64,000 nucleotides of DNA from CATQHP01 sp965205595 (GTDB lineage Bacteria; Acidobacteriota; Terriglobia; Bryobacterales; UBA6623), in assembly GCA_965205595.1 (NCBI GenBank), contig CBDBHI010000080.1:1-64000 (forward strand). The letters run 5' to 3'. Within the stretch, counting starts at the first letter, position 1. Every line of letters begins with the position of its first letter. Position numbers and translations under genes: made by a program. The notes beneath the pieces are model-generated. The model was not told the DNA's origin. It made no database searches and saw only the letters and a program-made list of their open reading frames with translations. This document shows, in pieces, positions 16,395 to 24,171 of this stretch.

Positions 16395-17054
16395 TCAAAC
16401 GCCCGTGTGGCGAAGGCGCATGGTGAGCAGCAGCGGCCAGCCCTTGTGTTTGCCCTCGTCGAAGAACTCGTTCATCTCGACAAGCCGCAGACCGGCGCCC
16501 GCCGCCGCCATTACCAAATCGCTGATCTGATGCACGATGCTGCGCGGGCGAATGTCCCGCCCCGTCTTCGGATCGTGAAAGTGGGCGCTTACGCCCTTGA
16601 GAAACATTGCCGGATGCATCTCGATCAGCACCACTTCGCCACCATCACGACAAACGCGAGCCATCTCGCCAAACGCCTCGTTCAGACCCGCAACATGCTC
16701 CAAGGCTAATGAACAAAGGACCCTATCGAAAGCGTTCTCGGCCAGCGGCAACGGCCGCTCCAAGTCATGCTCGATAAACCGAACGGCAGCGGACCCCCGC
16801 TTCTGACGCGCCTGCGCCAGCATTCCGGCCGAGAAATCCAGCGCCGTCACGTCCGCGCCGGCCTGCGCCATGGCTATCGCATTCACGCCGGTCCCACAAC
16901 CCAAATCTGCTACCGCCAACCCGCAGACGTCGCCCATCAGCCGGTCTATCTCTCGCTGTTTCAAAGAAACCGCCGGATTCCCTTTCTGATCGTAGTGAGG
17001 CGACCAACGGTCGTAGCCCTCACGCGCGGGTAATATTAGCTTCGAGTCCGACAT
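16395..17054 (-). CDS. Class I SAM-dependent methyltransferase
   Basis: Start placed at ATG 17054 (MSDSKLILPAREGYDRWSPH), which has GGTGG upstream and matches family N-termini. The 219 residues show the Rossmann SAM site VADLGCGTGVNAIAMAQAGA, then VTALDFSAGMLAQARQK, and the post-core strand FDRVLCSLALEHVAGLNEAF. This is the Methyltransf_11 pattern seen in UbiE/COQ5-like and other small-molecule methyltransferases. YDRWSPHYDQKGNPAVSLKQ resembles enzymes annotated only as generic methyltransferases. The substrate cannot be inferred. Upstream neighbour of nfo on the same strand. Confidence 0.85.
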   Translation of the reverse strand: MSDSKLILPAREGYDRWSPHYDQKGNPAVSLKQREIDRLMGDVCGLAVADLGCGTGVNAIAMAQAGADVTALDFSAGMLAQARQKRGSAAVRFIEHDLERPLPLAENAFDRVLCSLALEHVAGLNEAFGEMARVCRDGGEVVLIEMHPAMFLKGVSAHFHDPKTGRDIRPRSIVHQISDLVMAAAGAGLRLVEMNEFFDEGKHKGWPLLLTMRLRHTGV

Positions 17055-17137
17055 GGCCACCCTTGGTTCTAGCAAACAGTCGCGCAACACTTTGGATATG
17101 CGGGCTAATCGCAGGTGAGGATAAACTAGAGACCAGT

Positions 17138-19546
17138 GTGAACTGGCGCTACTCACTCGTCTGTGCGCTGTTGGCAGCGATCCCGGCCGTCGCGGCCACC
17201 TCGTTCGAAGCCACCGTCGCCCCGGTCCTCGAAAAACGTTGCGTCGTCTGCCACGGACCTACTGCCCAAAACGCCAAAGTCCGGCTCGACAATCTTTCCT
17301 CGGACTTACTCAACGACCGCCGTGCCGCTGAAACCTGGCACGACGTTCTCAATGCACTCAACAAAGGGAAAATGCCGCCGCAAGGCGCCCCGCAACTGAG
17401 CACCGAAGAGCGCTCGGCCGTCGTCGACTGGCTCACCGCTGAGATCAGTAACGTCGCCAAGCAACGTCGCGGCACGGGTGGTGAGGTTGTTCTGCGACGC
17501 CTGAACCGCGTCGAGTATCAGAACACGATGAGCGACCTGCTCGGGCTTGATCTCGACTACACCAAGAACCTTCCGCCCGATCAGCAAAGCCGTGACGGTT
17601 TCAAAAACAACGGCTCGGCTTTGCGGATGTCGCCGCTGCAACTGGAGTACTATCTCGAAGCCGCGCGTCGCGGACTGCGTTCAGCAATCGTTGAAGGCCC
17701 TCCTCCATCAGTCGTTGCACACAGCGCAAGTGAAACCGTACCCGACAAACTTCGTAACGTGCATTGGTCCAACCGCCTAGGACGCACCGGAACGTTTGTC
17801 GCCCGCTCCGACGCTTTTCCCGACAGCGGTGAATTTATTGTTCGCGTTCGCGCCCGCGCCGAGTTTCCTGCCGCCGACTCGCCATACCCGCGCATGCAAG
17901 TGTCGTTGGGATACCGCGCCGACACCCAAACACCGTCTCGCGAAGTCGGTCACGTCGACGTGGCGTCCGAAACAACCAACGAGTTCGAATTCCGTGGACG
18001 CATCGAAGAGTTCCCTCGCCAGAGCCGCACGCAGAGCAAGTATCCAGGGCTTCTGATCTGGATTCGAAACACCTATAGCGATGGCCAGCCGGCGCCCGAG
18101 CCGGTTGAGCACGTCACTGAGGTCAACGGCAAAAAGACTCGATCATACACCTGGAACGAAGACCCACAATTTCCCAAAATTGTTATCGAGTCGGTCGATT
18201 TTCGCGCGCCCGTCTACCTGCGTTGGCCGCCCGAACATCATCGACGCCTACTCCCGGAGGCGCCAGGTTCGCCCGCCGCGGAACCGGCCGCCGCGAGGGC
18301 GGCGCTGCGGCCGTTCATGCGGCGGGCATTCCGGCGTCCGGCCGATGAAAACTCCGTCTCGAACGCTCTGAACTTCTTCACGAAAATTCGGTCCACTGTC
18401 GAAAGCTTTGAACAAGCGATGCGAGAAACCATGGCGATGGTACTCGTCTCGCCGGACTTTCTCTATCAAGTCGAGACCACCAACGGCGCTGGTGAGCAGC
18501 TTGACGACTTCGAGTTCGCCGCGCGACTTTCTTACTTTTTGTGGGGCACGATGCCTGACGAGCAGCTATCGCGCCTTGCCGAGCAGGGAAGGCTGGACGA
18601 TCCGACGGTCGTCACGGCCGAAGTTGATCGCATGCTCGACGACGCACGCTCATGGTCGTTCGTCGAGCAATTTTCCGATGCCTGGCTCGACCTGCCTGGC
18701 GTCGACCGCATTGCAATCAACCCAAACTACTACCCCGACTTTGACGCGGCCTTAAAAGCGGACATGCGTCGCGAGACGCAGCAGTTCTTCGCCGAAATTT
18801 TGCGCCGAGATCTGAGCGCGCTGAGCTTTTTGCGCGCTGACTTCTCAATGCTCAACCAGCCGCTTGCAGCGCACTATGGCATACGAGGACCACGCGGCGG
18901 CACATTCGAACGCGTGTCGCTCGGCGAGTCAAAACGCCCTGGCGGGCTTTTAAGCCAGGCTTCCATTTTATTGTCGAACTCGACGGGTGAAGATTCGCAC
19001 CCGGTGGAACGCGGAGTCTGGATTCGCCGCGCGATATTCAACGACCGGCCCGCGCCACCGCCGCCGTCGGTTCCAAACCTCGACAGCGCCGAGGATTTCG
19101 CGCTGCTACCACTCAAGCGCCAGCTTGAACAACACCGCGACAACGCCGCCTGCGCACACTGCCATCAGGGCATCGACCCGTGGGGCATCGCGCTCGAGGA
19201 GTACGACGCGGTTGGCTTGAAACGCGATACGATCCTGCGCCGCAGTGGCGAACGCGAGGCGCGCCATCCAGTCGATGCAGCGGCAACGTTACCGGACGGT
19301 CACTCCGTCAACGGTCTCGAGTCGCTGATCGAGTACATGCTTCACAATAAGGACCGCGAGTTCGCGCGCGCTCTGACATCGAAGCTACTCACCTACGCGC
19401 TAGGCCGTTCGTTAGAATTCAGCGATGACAAATCGGTTGACGAACTGACCGAAAAGTTCATCGCCGGCGGTTACAGTCTGCGCGAGCTGATTACAATGAT
19501 TGTGAGCGGCAAATCCTTTAGAGGAAGTTCGCAAAACAGTGGCTAG
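17138..19546 (+). CDS. Secreted cytochrome c-DUF1592 family protein
   Basis: Start set at GTG 17138 (VNWRYSLVCALLAAIPAVAA signal peptide). The roughly 800-residue protein begins with a cytochrome-c domain (VLEKRCVVCHGPTAQNAKVR, heme motif at about residue 35). It then has the DUF1587 (LRRLNRVEYQNTMSDLLGLD), DUF1595, DUF1592, DUF1588 (second CxxCH: ACAHCHQGIDPWGIALEEYD) and DUF1585 (LTYALGRSLEFSDDKSVDEL) modules in the usual order. Such proteins are abundant in Planctomycetota and Acidobacteriota and are always paired with a DUF1552 protein, here the next gene, overlapping by 8 bases. They are assigned to the periplasm with a presumed role in redox-linked degradation of complex substrates; the real reaction is unknown. 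Confidence 0.9.
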   Translation: MNWRYSLVCALLAAIPAVAATSFEATVAPVLEKRCVVCHGPTAQNAKVRLDNLSSDLLNDRRAAETWHDVLNALNKGKMPPQGAPQLSTEERSAVVDWLTAEISNVAKQRRGTGGEVVLRRLNRVEYQNTMSDLLGLDLDYTKNLPPDQQSRDGFKNNGSALRMSPLQLEYYLEAARRGLRSAIVEGPPPSVVAHSASETVPDKLRNVHWSNRLGRTGTFVARSDAFPDSGEFIVRVRARAEFPAADSPYPRMQVSLGYRADTQTPSREVGHVDVASETTNEFEFRGRIEEFPRQSRTQSKYPGLLIWIRNTYSDGQPAPEPVEHVTEVNGKKTRSYTWNEDPQFPKIVIESVDFRAPVYLRWPPEHHRRLLPEAPGSPAAEPAAARAALRPFMRRAFRRPADENSVSNALNFFTKIRSTVESFEQAMRETMAMVLVSPDFLYQVETTNGAGEQLDDFEFAARLSYFLWGTMPDEQLSRLAEQGRLDDPTVVTAEVDRMLDDARSWSFVEQFSDAWLDLPGVDRIAINPNYYPDFDAALKADMRRETQQFFAEILRRDLSALSFLRADFSMLNQPLAAHYGIRGPRGGTFERVSLGESKRPGGLLSQASILLSNSTGEDSHPVERGVWIRRAIFNDRPAPPPPSVPNLDSAEDFALLPLKRQLEQHRDNAACAHCHQGIDPWGIALEEYDAVGLKRDTILRRSGEREARHPVDAAATLPDGHSVNGLESLIEYMLHNKDREFARALTSKLLTYALGRSLEFSDDKSVDELTEKFIAGGYSLRELITMIVSGKSFRGSSQNSG

Positions 19547-20873
19547 CAAGACTTGGCATTTAAGTCGGCGTACGTTCCTGCGAGGGAGCGGCGTCTCGCT
19601 GGCCCTGCCCTTCCTCGAGTGCATGCACGGCGCGACAAAGCCCGCCGCGCTGCCGAAGCGCTTTGCCGCAATCTATTTCCCGTACGGCATCGTCGAGCGC
19701 AAGACCGGCACGCCGGCATCTGAATGGAATTGGGCCCCAACCGGCGTGGGCCGCGATTTCAAGTTTGGAAAGAGCCACGAGCCGCTCGAACCGCTACGCG
19801 ATGAACTCACTGTCCTAGGCGGACTCTCGCACCCTAAAGGCCGCAAGATGGGCGGTCACGACACCGCCGACACTTGGCTCACCGCCGCCGAGATGAAAGA
19901 GGGCCACCTCAAGAACACCGTCTCCATCGACCAACTGATGGCAATGAGCTTCGGCGACGAAACTCGCTACCCCTCGTTGATTCTTTCGACCGACGGTGGC
20001 GTCGGCGAACCCACTCGCGCCAGCACTTTATCGTTCAATCGCAACGGCACACCACTGCCGGCGGAAAACAAACCGCGCCTGGTTTTCAACCGCTTCTTCG
20101 GAGTCAACTCCGACTCTCTCGCCGCCCAGCGGCAGCAGCTCGAAAACTCGGGCAGCATGCTCGACCTGATTCTTGACCACTCGCACTCGCTGCGCGGCCA
20201 ACTCGGCAAACTCGACCAGACCAAGCTCGACGAGTATCTCGAATCGGTCCGTCAGATCGAGCAGCGCGTCGTGCGCTCTGAGCAGTGGCTTGACATCCCC
20301 AAACCCAATGTCGACGGGACAGGACTGCACCTCGAAGCTGACGACTCGACGCCGGCTGAGTTGATCAAGACGATGTACGATCTCATCTATCTCGCCTTCC
20401 AGACCGACTCGACCCGCATCGCGACCTATCAGTTGGGCAACATGAACGGCGCAACGTCGATCGCTGGAAAATTTCCGCAGCTTCTAGGCCTGGCCGAACA
20501 CATGCACGCGCTGGCCCACGGCGCCCGCCGTGCCGACGACGGAGCCGAGCCGCTGGGTGAGTGGCACAAGTTTCTCAGTGAGCAGTTGGCGTATTTCCTC
20601 AACCGGCTCAAGTCGACACCAGAAGGCGACGGCACGCTGCTCGACCGCACAGCGATTTTCTACGGCACAAGCAACAGCCAGACGCACGTCAACGAAAATT
20701 ATGCGTTGATGCTCGCTGGCGGACGCGGCCTAGGCATCAACCACGGCCACTACCGCAAGTTCGAAGACAGCGTCCCGCTGTCGAACTTATTCGTCACGCT
20801 GTTAAACAAGCTCGACACGCCGGCGAAAACCTTCGCCGACAGCACCGGCGAGTTGACGGCGATCACCGCATAA
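19539..20873 (+). CDS. DUF1552 protein with Tat signal
   Basis: 444 residues starting at GTG 19539, which overlaps the end of the DUF1592 gene. The N-terminus has a twin-arginine signal, LSRRTFLRGSGVSLALPFLE. The body is typical DUF1552: KRFAAIYFPYGIVERKTGTP, EPLRDELTVLGGLSHP, GHDTADTWLT, and a C-terminal sulfatase-like fold region (TAIFYGTSNSQTHVNENYAL, LAGGRGLGINHGHY). It is folded in the cytoplasm and exported through Tat, probably with a bound metal, and acts with its DUF1592 partner. Reaction unknown. The operon ends here; a palindromic repeat begins 17 bases after the stop. Confidence 0.92.
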   Translation: MASKTWHLSRRTFLRGSGVSLALPFLECMHGATKPAALPKRFAAIYFPYGIVERKTGTPASEWNWAPTGVGRDFKFGKSHEPLEPLRDELTVLGGLSHPKGRKMGGHDTADTWLTAAEMKEGHLKNTVSIDQLMAMSFGDETRYPSLILSTDGGVGEPTRASTLSFNRNGTPLPAENKPRLVFNRFFGVNSDSLAAQRQQLENSGSMLDLILDHSHSLRGQLGKLDQTKLDEYLESVRQIEQRVVRSEQWLDIPKPNVDGTGLHLEADDSTPAELIKTMYDLIYLAFQTDSTRIATYQLGNMNGATSIAGKFPQLLGLAEHMHALAHGARRADDGAEPLGEWHKFLSEQLAYFLNRLKSTPEGDGTLLDRTAIFYGTSNSQTHVNENYALMLAGGRGLGINHGHYRKFEDSVPLSNLFVTLLNKLDTPAKTFADSTGELTAITA

Positions 20874-20890
20874 CCGAGACTCCCCTTCAG

Positions 20891-21030
20891 AGGCGCGCGC
20901 GTAAGCGAGTGCGGTGGGGATTGAGTGTTCTGGGAGGCGCGAACCGTGGTCCTGCTGTGAGTCCTCAGCAGGACCACATACCTCTTTATTAGTTAATCCT
21001 TCCCCACCGCGCTCGCTTACGCGCGCGCCA
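20891..21030 (+). repeat. Left RAYT-associated palindromic element
   Basis: Arms 20891-20920 and 21001-21030 match with one or two mismatches (GGCGCGCGCGTAAGCGAGTG). The inner stem is 20946-20957/20966-20977 with an 8-nt loop. It starts 17 bases after the DUF1552 stop, so it may also act as a transcription barrier. Confidence 0.85.
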
Positions 21031-21594
21031 CCGAAACACTGCTGCTATGATCCCACTATCGAAGTCCGCGACGGTTCAGACCGCCCCGTCCCGGCGGCCT
21101 ACCTAATCACATTCGCCTGCTACGGCAAGACTCACCACGGAAACCCATCGGGGAGCGTCGACCGCAACCACAATGGATACGGCGGTCGATTGATCGAACG
21201 TGACGGTCAGCGGGCGTGGCGCGACCGGCGCGCGATGACCCAAGCCGCTTATTCGCTCGACGAACGTCGCCGTGGCATCGTTCTCAGTGCAATCGTCGAA
21301 GTCTGCAAGTATCGCTGTTGGCGGCTCAAAGCCGCGCACATTCGCAAGGACCACGTTCACTTAGTCGTGTCCTCCGAGGCGGCTCCCGAAAAGATCATGG
21401 GTGACTTCAAAGCGTACGCCTCTCGGGCATTAACGTTGGCCGGATTCGACCACGCGAAACGCAAGCGTTGGGCGCGGCACGGAAGCACACGCTACATCTG
21501 GAAACCCGAACACGTCGACCGCGCAATCGCCTACGTCCTCAAAAGTCAAGGCAAACCAATGCAAACCTATGAAGACTCAGAGGCGCGAGCGTAA
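20914..21594 (+). CDS. REP-associated Y1 tyrosine transposase (RAYT)
   Basis: The conserved domain begins at about 21100: AAYLITFACYGKTHHGNPSG...SVDRNHNGYGG, a typical RAYT opening (family consensus ITF...YGT...HG..GSVD). The HUH metal motif is IRKDHVHLVVS (His-x-His), followed by KIMGDFKAYASRALT and the catalytic tyrosine helix HVDRAIAYVLKSQG. Y1 transposases nick and rejoin single-stranded DNA at the foot of palindromes. No ATG, GTG or TTG stands in frame between the left palindrome and the domain; the only in-frame start is GTG 20914 inside the palindrome. The stop is also within the right palindrome. The coordinates use GTG 20914, but a rare start nearer 21060 is equally possible. The catalytic residues look intact. 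Confidence 0.8.
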   Translation: MGIECSGRREPWSCCESSAGPHTSLLVNPSPPRSLTRAPPKHCCYDPTIEVRDGSDRPVPAAYLITFACYGKTHHGNPSGSVDRNHNGYGGRLIERDGQRAWRDRRAMTQAAYSLDERRRGIVLSAIVEVCKYRCWRLKAAHIRKDHVHLVVSSEAAPEKIMGDFKAYASRALTLAGFDHAKRKRWARHGSTRYIWKPEHVDRAIAYVLKSQGKPMQTYEDSEARA

Positions 21595-21721
21595 GCGAGT
21601 GCGGTGGCGAAGGGCTAACCCAAAAAGAGGTACGTGGTCCTGCTGAGGACTCACAGCAATGACCACGGTTCGCGCCACCCAGAAGACTCAATTCCCACCG
21701 CACTCGCTCACGCGCGCGCCT
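21581..21721 (-). repeat. Right RAYT-associated palindromic element
   Basis: Same family as the left element but inverted. The left arm GGCGCGAGCGTAAGCGAGTG overlaps the last codons and TAA stop (21592-21594) of the transposase gene. The inner hairpin has CAGCAATGACCAC in place of CAGCAGGACCAC, so this copy is slightly worn. Confidence 0.85.
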
Positions 21722-21729
21722 CCAGAAAT

Positions 21730-22485
21730 TCAACGAGTAGCGATGCGCAAATATTCGAAGATCAGGCGCTGCTCTCCGTCGCTATAAAGCGCAAGCGCCG
21801 CAGCATGCGTCCAATCGCCGCCGGATTCCACATTCACCTCACCCTCCGCGAAGCTCCGTACCACCGGCAGCCGCGGCCCCAAATCCACGAACCGCAATCG
21901 GCCGCCATCCACCCCGGCATCTAATCCGGCGAACGCATTCCCCGACGTGGGCGTCACGCTTACCACCGAGTTCGGCCGGGCATCACGTAGCGCGGCAACC
22001 CCATCAGGCACGTTCGCAATCGGAGCCGCCACGGAAACCCCCAAGCCATCAAACTCATGGCAGTTCCCACACGACCCCACCCGCCCCGCATCAAAGAACA
22101 ACTCCCGCCCGGGGTGCGTCAATGACGCGCGATCCGGGTCCAAGCGCTTGACCTGTTCCTCAGTCACGCGTACGGGGTGCTGAATACTTAGAACGTAGTC
22201 AATAACGGCGTCGAGTTCTTCCGTCGCCAACACCTTTTCCCAACCCGGCATGTTGGTGTTTGGCACGCCCCTTACGATTGGGCGCGTCACATTGCGCTCT
22301 CGCAATCCGCGCGCGACAAGACGGGGCGCCGGCCCCTCTTCGCCCGCCGAGCCATGGCAATACTGATTCGCGCACTTTTCTTGGAAAACCCGAGCACCGA
22401 GTTTAAGGTCAGCTTGCGCCGGCATGACAACACTCGTCCCGATCATCAAGAGGGCGACAACCACGGCGCGGCCATCTCGCATCAC
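21730..22485 (-). CDS. Periplasmic c-type cytochrome, two heme sites
   Basis: The 251-residue protein has a signal peptide (VVVALLMIGTSVVMPAQA) and two cytochrome-c motifs. The first has three residues between the cysteines (FQEKCANQYCHGSAGEEGPA, a CxxxCH variant); the second is ordinary (GRVGSCGNCHEFDGLG). A methionine ligand candidate is VPNTNMPGW. This matches cytochromes that take electrons from PQQ dehydrogenases. Its ATG overlaps the stop of the upstream PQQ-dehydrogenase gene by 4 bases (ATGA), so the two are translationally coupled and very likely form one electron-transfer unit. Confidence 0.88.
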   Translation of the reverse strand: MMRDGRAVVVALLMIGTSVVMPAQADLKLGARVFQEKCANQYCHGSAGEEGPAPRLVARGLRERNVTRPIVRGVPNTNMPGWEKVLATEELDAVIDYVLSIQHPVRVTEEQVKRLDPDRASLTHPGRELFFDAGRVGSCGNCHEFDGLGVSVAAPIANVPDGVAALRDARPNSVVSVTPTSGNAFAGLDAGVDGGRLRFVDLGPRLPVVRSFAEGEVNVESGGDWTHAAALALYSDGEQRLIFEYLRIATR

Positions 22486-24119
22486 TCGGCCTCCGGCAAC
22501 GCAAACACAAACAATGCCGCCCCGCGCGAAGGCAACTCACGCAACTCCGGGTACCGCCCGCGCCCAGCAGCAACCATCGAACCCCAGCCCGTCGGCGTCG
22601 CTACATACTGTCGCCCGTCAATCTCATAAGTGATCGAAGATCCGCGATGCCCCGACCCCGTCTGAAACTTCCAAAGCTTCTTGCCCGTCCGCGCATTCAG
22701 CGCAAAGAAAAACCCCTCCGGGTCGCCCGTAAAAAGCAAATTCCCCTTGGTGCTAAGTATCGAAGCGACCAACATGTACTTGTAGGGATACTCCCACTGC
22801 TTCTTGCCAGTCAGTGGATCGAACGCAATTAAGCTCGAATAATTTTCGACCGGCTGTGTGCTCCCGCGGGCCCAGAAACCGCCGGTATATCCCTTACCCG
22901 GCGTCGGCTCAATATGTCGCACAAACAGGTCGCTACATCCGCGCGTAACCGGAATATAAATCCAGTTCGTCAACGGCGAAAATGCTGACTGATTCCAGCT
23001 CTTGCCGCCACCGACGCTTGGGCAGACCGTGAGCGTCTTTCCCGGTTCGGGCTCGCGCCTGCCGACCAACTTACCGTCTTCGGTAATCCCGGAAATCCAA
23101 TCGGTCTTGACCATCGGCCAGGCGCCGACAAATTCTCCGTTGGTCCGATCAAGCACCCAGGTATAGCCACTCTTCGTCGGATGCAACAGCAACTTGCGCA
23201 TCTCGCCCTTCACCGGCAAATCAGCTAGCACGACCTCAAACGCCGCATCGTAATCCCAAACGTCGTGAGGAACCTCCTGGTAGTACCAAACGAGCTTGCC
23301 CGTGTCCGGATCGAGCGCGACCACGCTGGCGGTGTAGAGATTGTCGCCCAGCCGCGCGCCGCCATCGAGATCAGGCGCGGCGTTACCCGTGCCCCAGTAA
23401 AGTAGGTCAAGTTCGTCGTCGTAAGAGCCGGTCATCCAAGGAGCCCCGCCCCCATACTTCCACGAGTCGCCGGACCAAGTCTCACTGCCGGGTTCACCCG
23501 GCCCGGGCGTGACGTAAAACCGCCAGGCGAAGTCGCCGGTCTTCGCGTCAAACGCCGTCAAGTGGCCGCGATGCGCGAGATCGCCGCCGGTCCCGCCGAC
23601 CACGACTTTGTCCTTCACCAATAGCGGTGCTCCCGTAATATTGCAGCCGCATTGCTTGGGGTCTTGCACGGTCACGCGCCAAACTTCATTCCCCGTCTCG
23701 CGATCAACTGCCACCAGGCGGTTGTCGATTGTGCCCATGAACACTAGCCCGTGACCAACGGCGACGCCACGATTCTGGCGACGGTAAACGCCAGGCTCGC
23801 CTGGATTGTATTCGTACTTCCAGTGAACTTCGCCCGTAGCGGCGTCTATCGCAAAAATCAAATTGTTCGAAGTGGAGAGATAAAGCACCCCGTCGCGAAC
23901 GATCGGCGTCGCCTGCAGGCCCTCGGCGTGATCGCCCGGCTGAAATGCCCAAGCGACCGTGAGCTGCTTGACGTTGTCGACGTTGACTTGATCGAGTTCG
24001 CTATGCCGCCAGGCGTTCCATCCGCCACCGTAGCTCGGCCAGTCTTGTCGCGTGCCCTGTGCCAATGCGGCCGAGATCGCAATCAGAAAAACAGGCAAGA
24101 GCAACACAATCGTCTTCAT
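22482..24119 (-). CDS. PQQ-dependent alcohol dehydrogenase (quinoprotein)
   Basis: Start at ATG 24119 (MKTIVLLLPVFLIAISAALA signal peptide), 545 residues. The propeller carries W-docking repeats (IDAATGEVHWKYEYNPG, VDRETGNEVWRVTVQDP, FDAKTGDFAWRFYVTPG, FDPLTGKKQWEYPYKY). Substrate and PQQ-site signatures include GDSWKYGGGAPWMTGSYDDE, LLYWGTGNAAPDLDG, and EVPHDVWDYDAAFEVVLADL with the catalytic Asp region. The usual vicinal Cys-Cys near the PQQ site reads KQCGCNITGAPL here (Cys-Gly-Cys). It oxidises an alcohol in the periplasm; electrons go to the coupled cytochrome 21730-22485. The partial gene at 1-783 is a paralogue. Confidence 0.92.
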   Translation of the reverse strand: MKTIVLLLPVFLIAISAALAQGTRQDWPSYGGGWNAWRHSELDQVNVDNVKQLTVAWAFQPGDHAEGLQATPIVRDGVLYLSTSNNLIFAIDAATGEVHWKYEYNPGEPGVYRRQNRGVAVGHGLVFMGTIDNRLVAVDRETGNEVWRVTVQDPKQCGCNITGAPLLVKDKVVVGGTGGDLAHRGHLTAFDAKTGDFAWRFYVTPGPGEPGSETWSGDSWKYGGGAPWMTGSYDDELDLLYWGTGNAAPDLDGGARLGDNLYTASVVALDPDTGKLVWYYQEVPHDVWDYDAAFEVVLADLPVKGEMRKLLLHPTKSGYTWVLDRTNGEFVGAWPMVKTDWISGITEDGKLVGRREPEPGKTLTVCPSVGGGKSWNQSAFSPLTNWIYIPVTRGCSDLFVRHIEPTPGKGYTGGFWARGSTQPVENYSSLIAFDPLTGKKQWEYPYKYMLVASILSTKGNLLFTGDPEGFFFALNARTGKKLWKFQTGSGHRGSSITYEIDGRQYVATPTGWGSMVAAGRGRYPELRELPSRGAALFVFALPEAE

Positions 24120-24171
24120 AAGCGCAAAAGACTGTCGGCATTGTACCTCCGAAACATCGGCGGCCAATCAT

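Larger units (their letters stand above)
20891..21721 (+). mobile_element. RAYT unit: Y1 transposase between inverted palindromic elements
   Basis: The left element (20891-21030) has outer arms GGCGCGCGCGTAAGCGAGTG.../...CTCGCTTACGCGCGCGCC and an inner perfect 12-bp hairpin GTGGTCCTGCTG/CAGCAGGACCAC (20946-20977). The right element (21581-21721) is the same sequence in the opposite orientation: arms 21581-21607 and 21695-21721, inner hairpin 21634-21666. Between them lies the transposase gene. Paired inverted REP-like palindromes around a Y1 gene are the hallmark of REP-associated tyrosine transposases. A diverged solo element is at 838-982. Confidence 0.85.
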
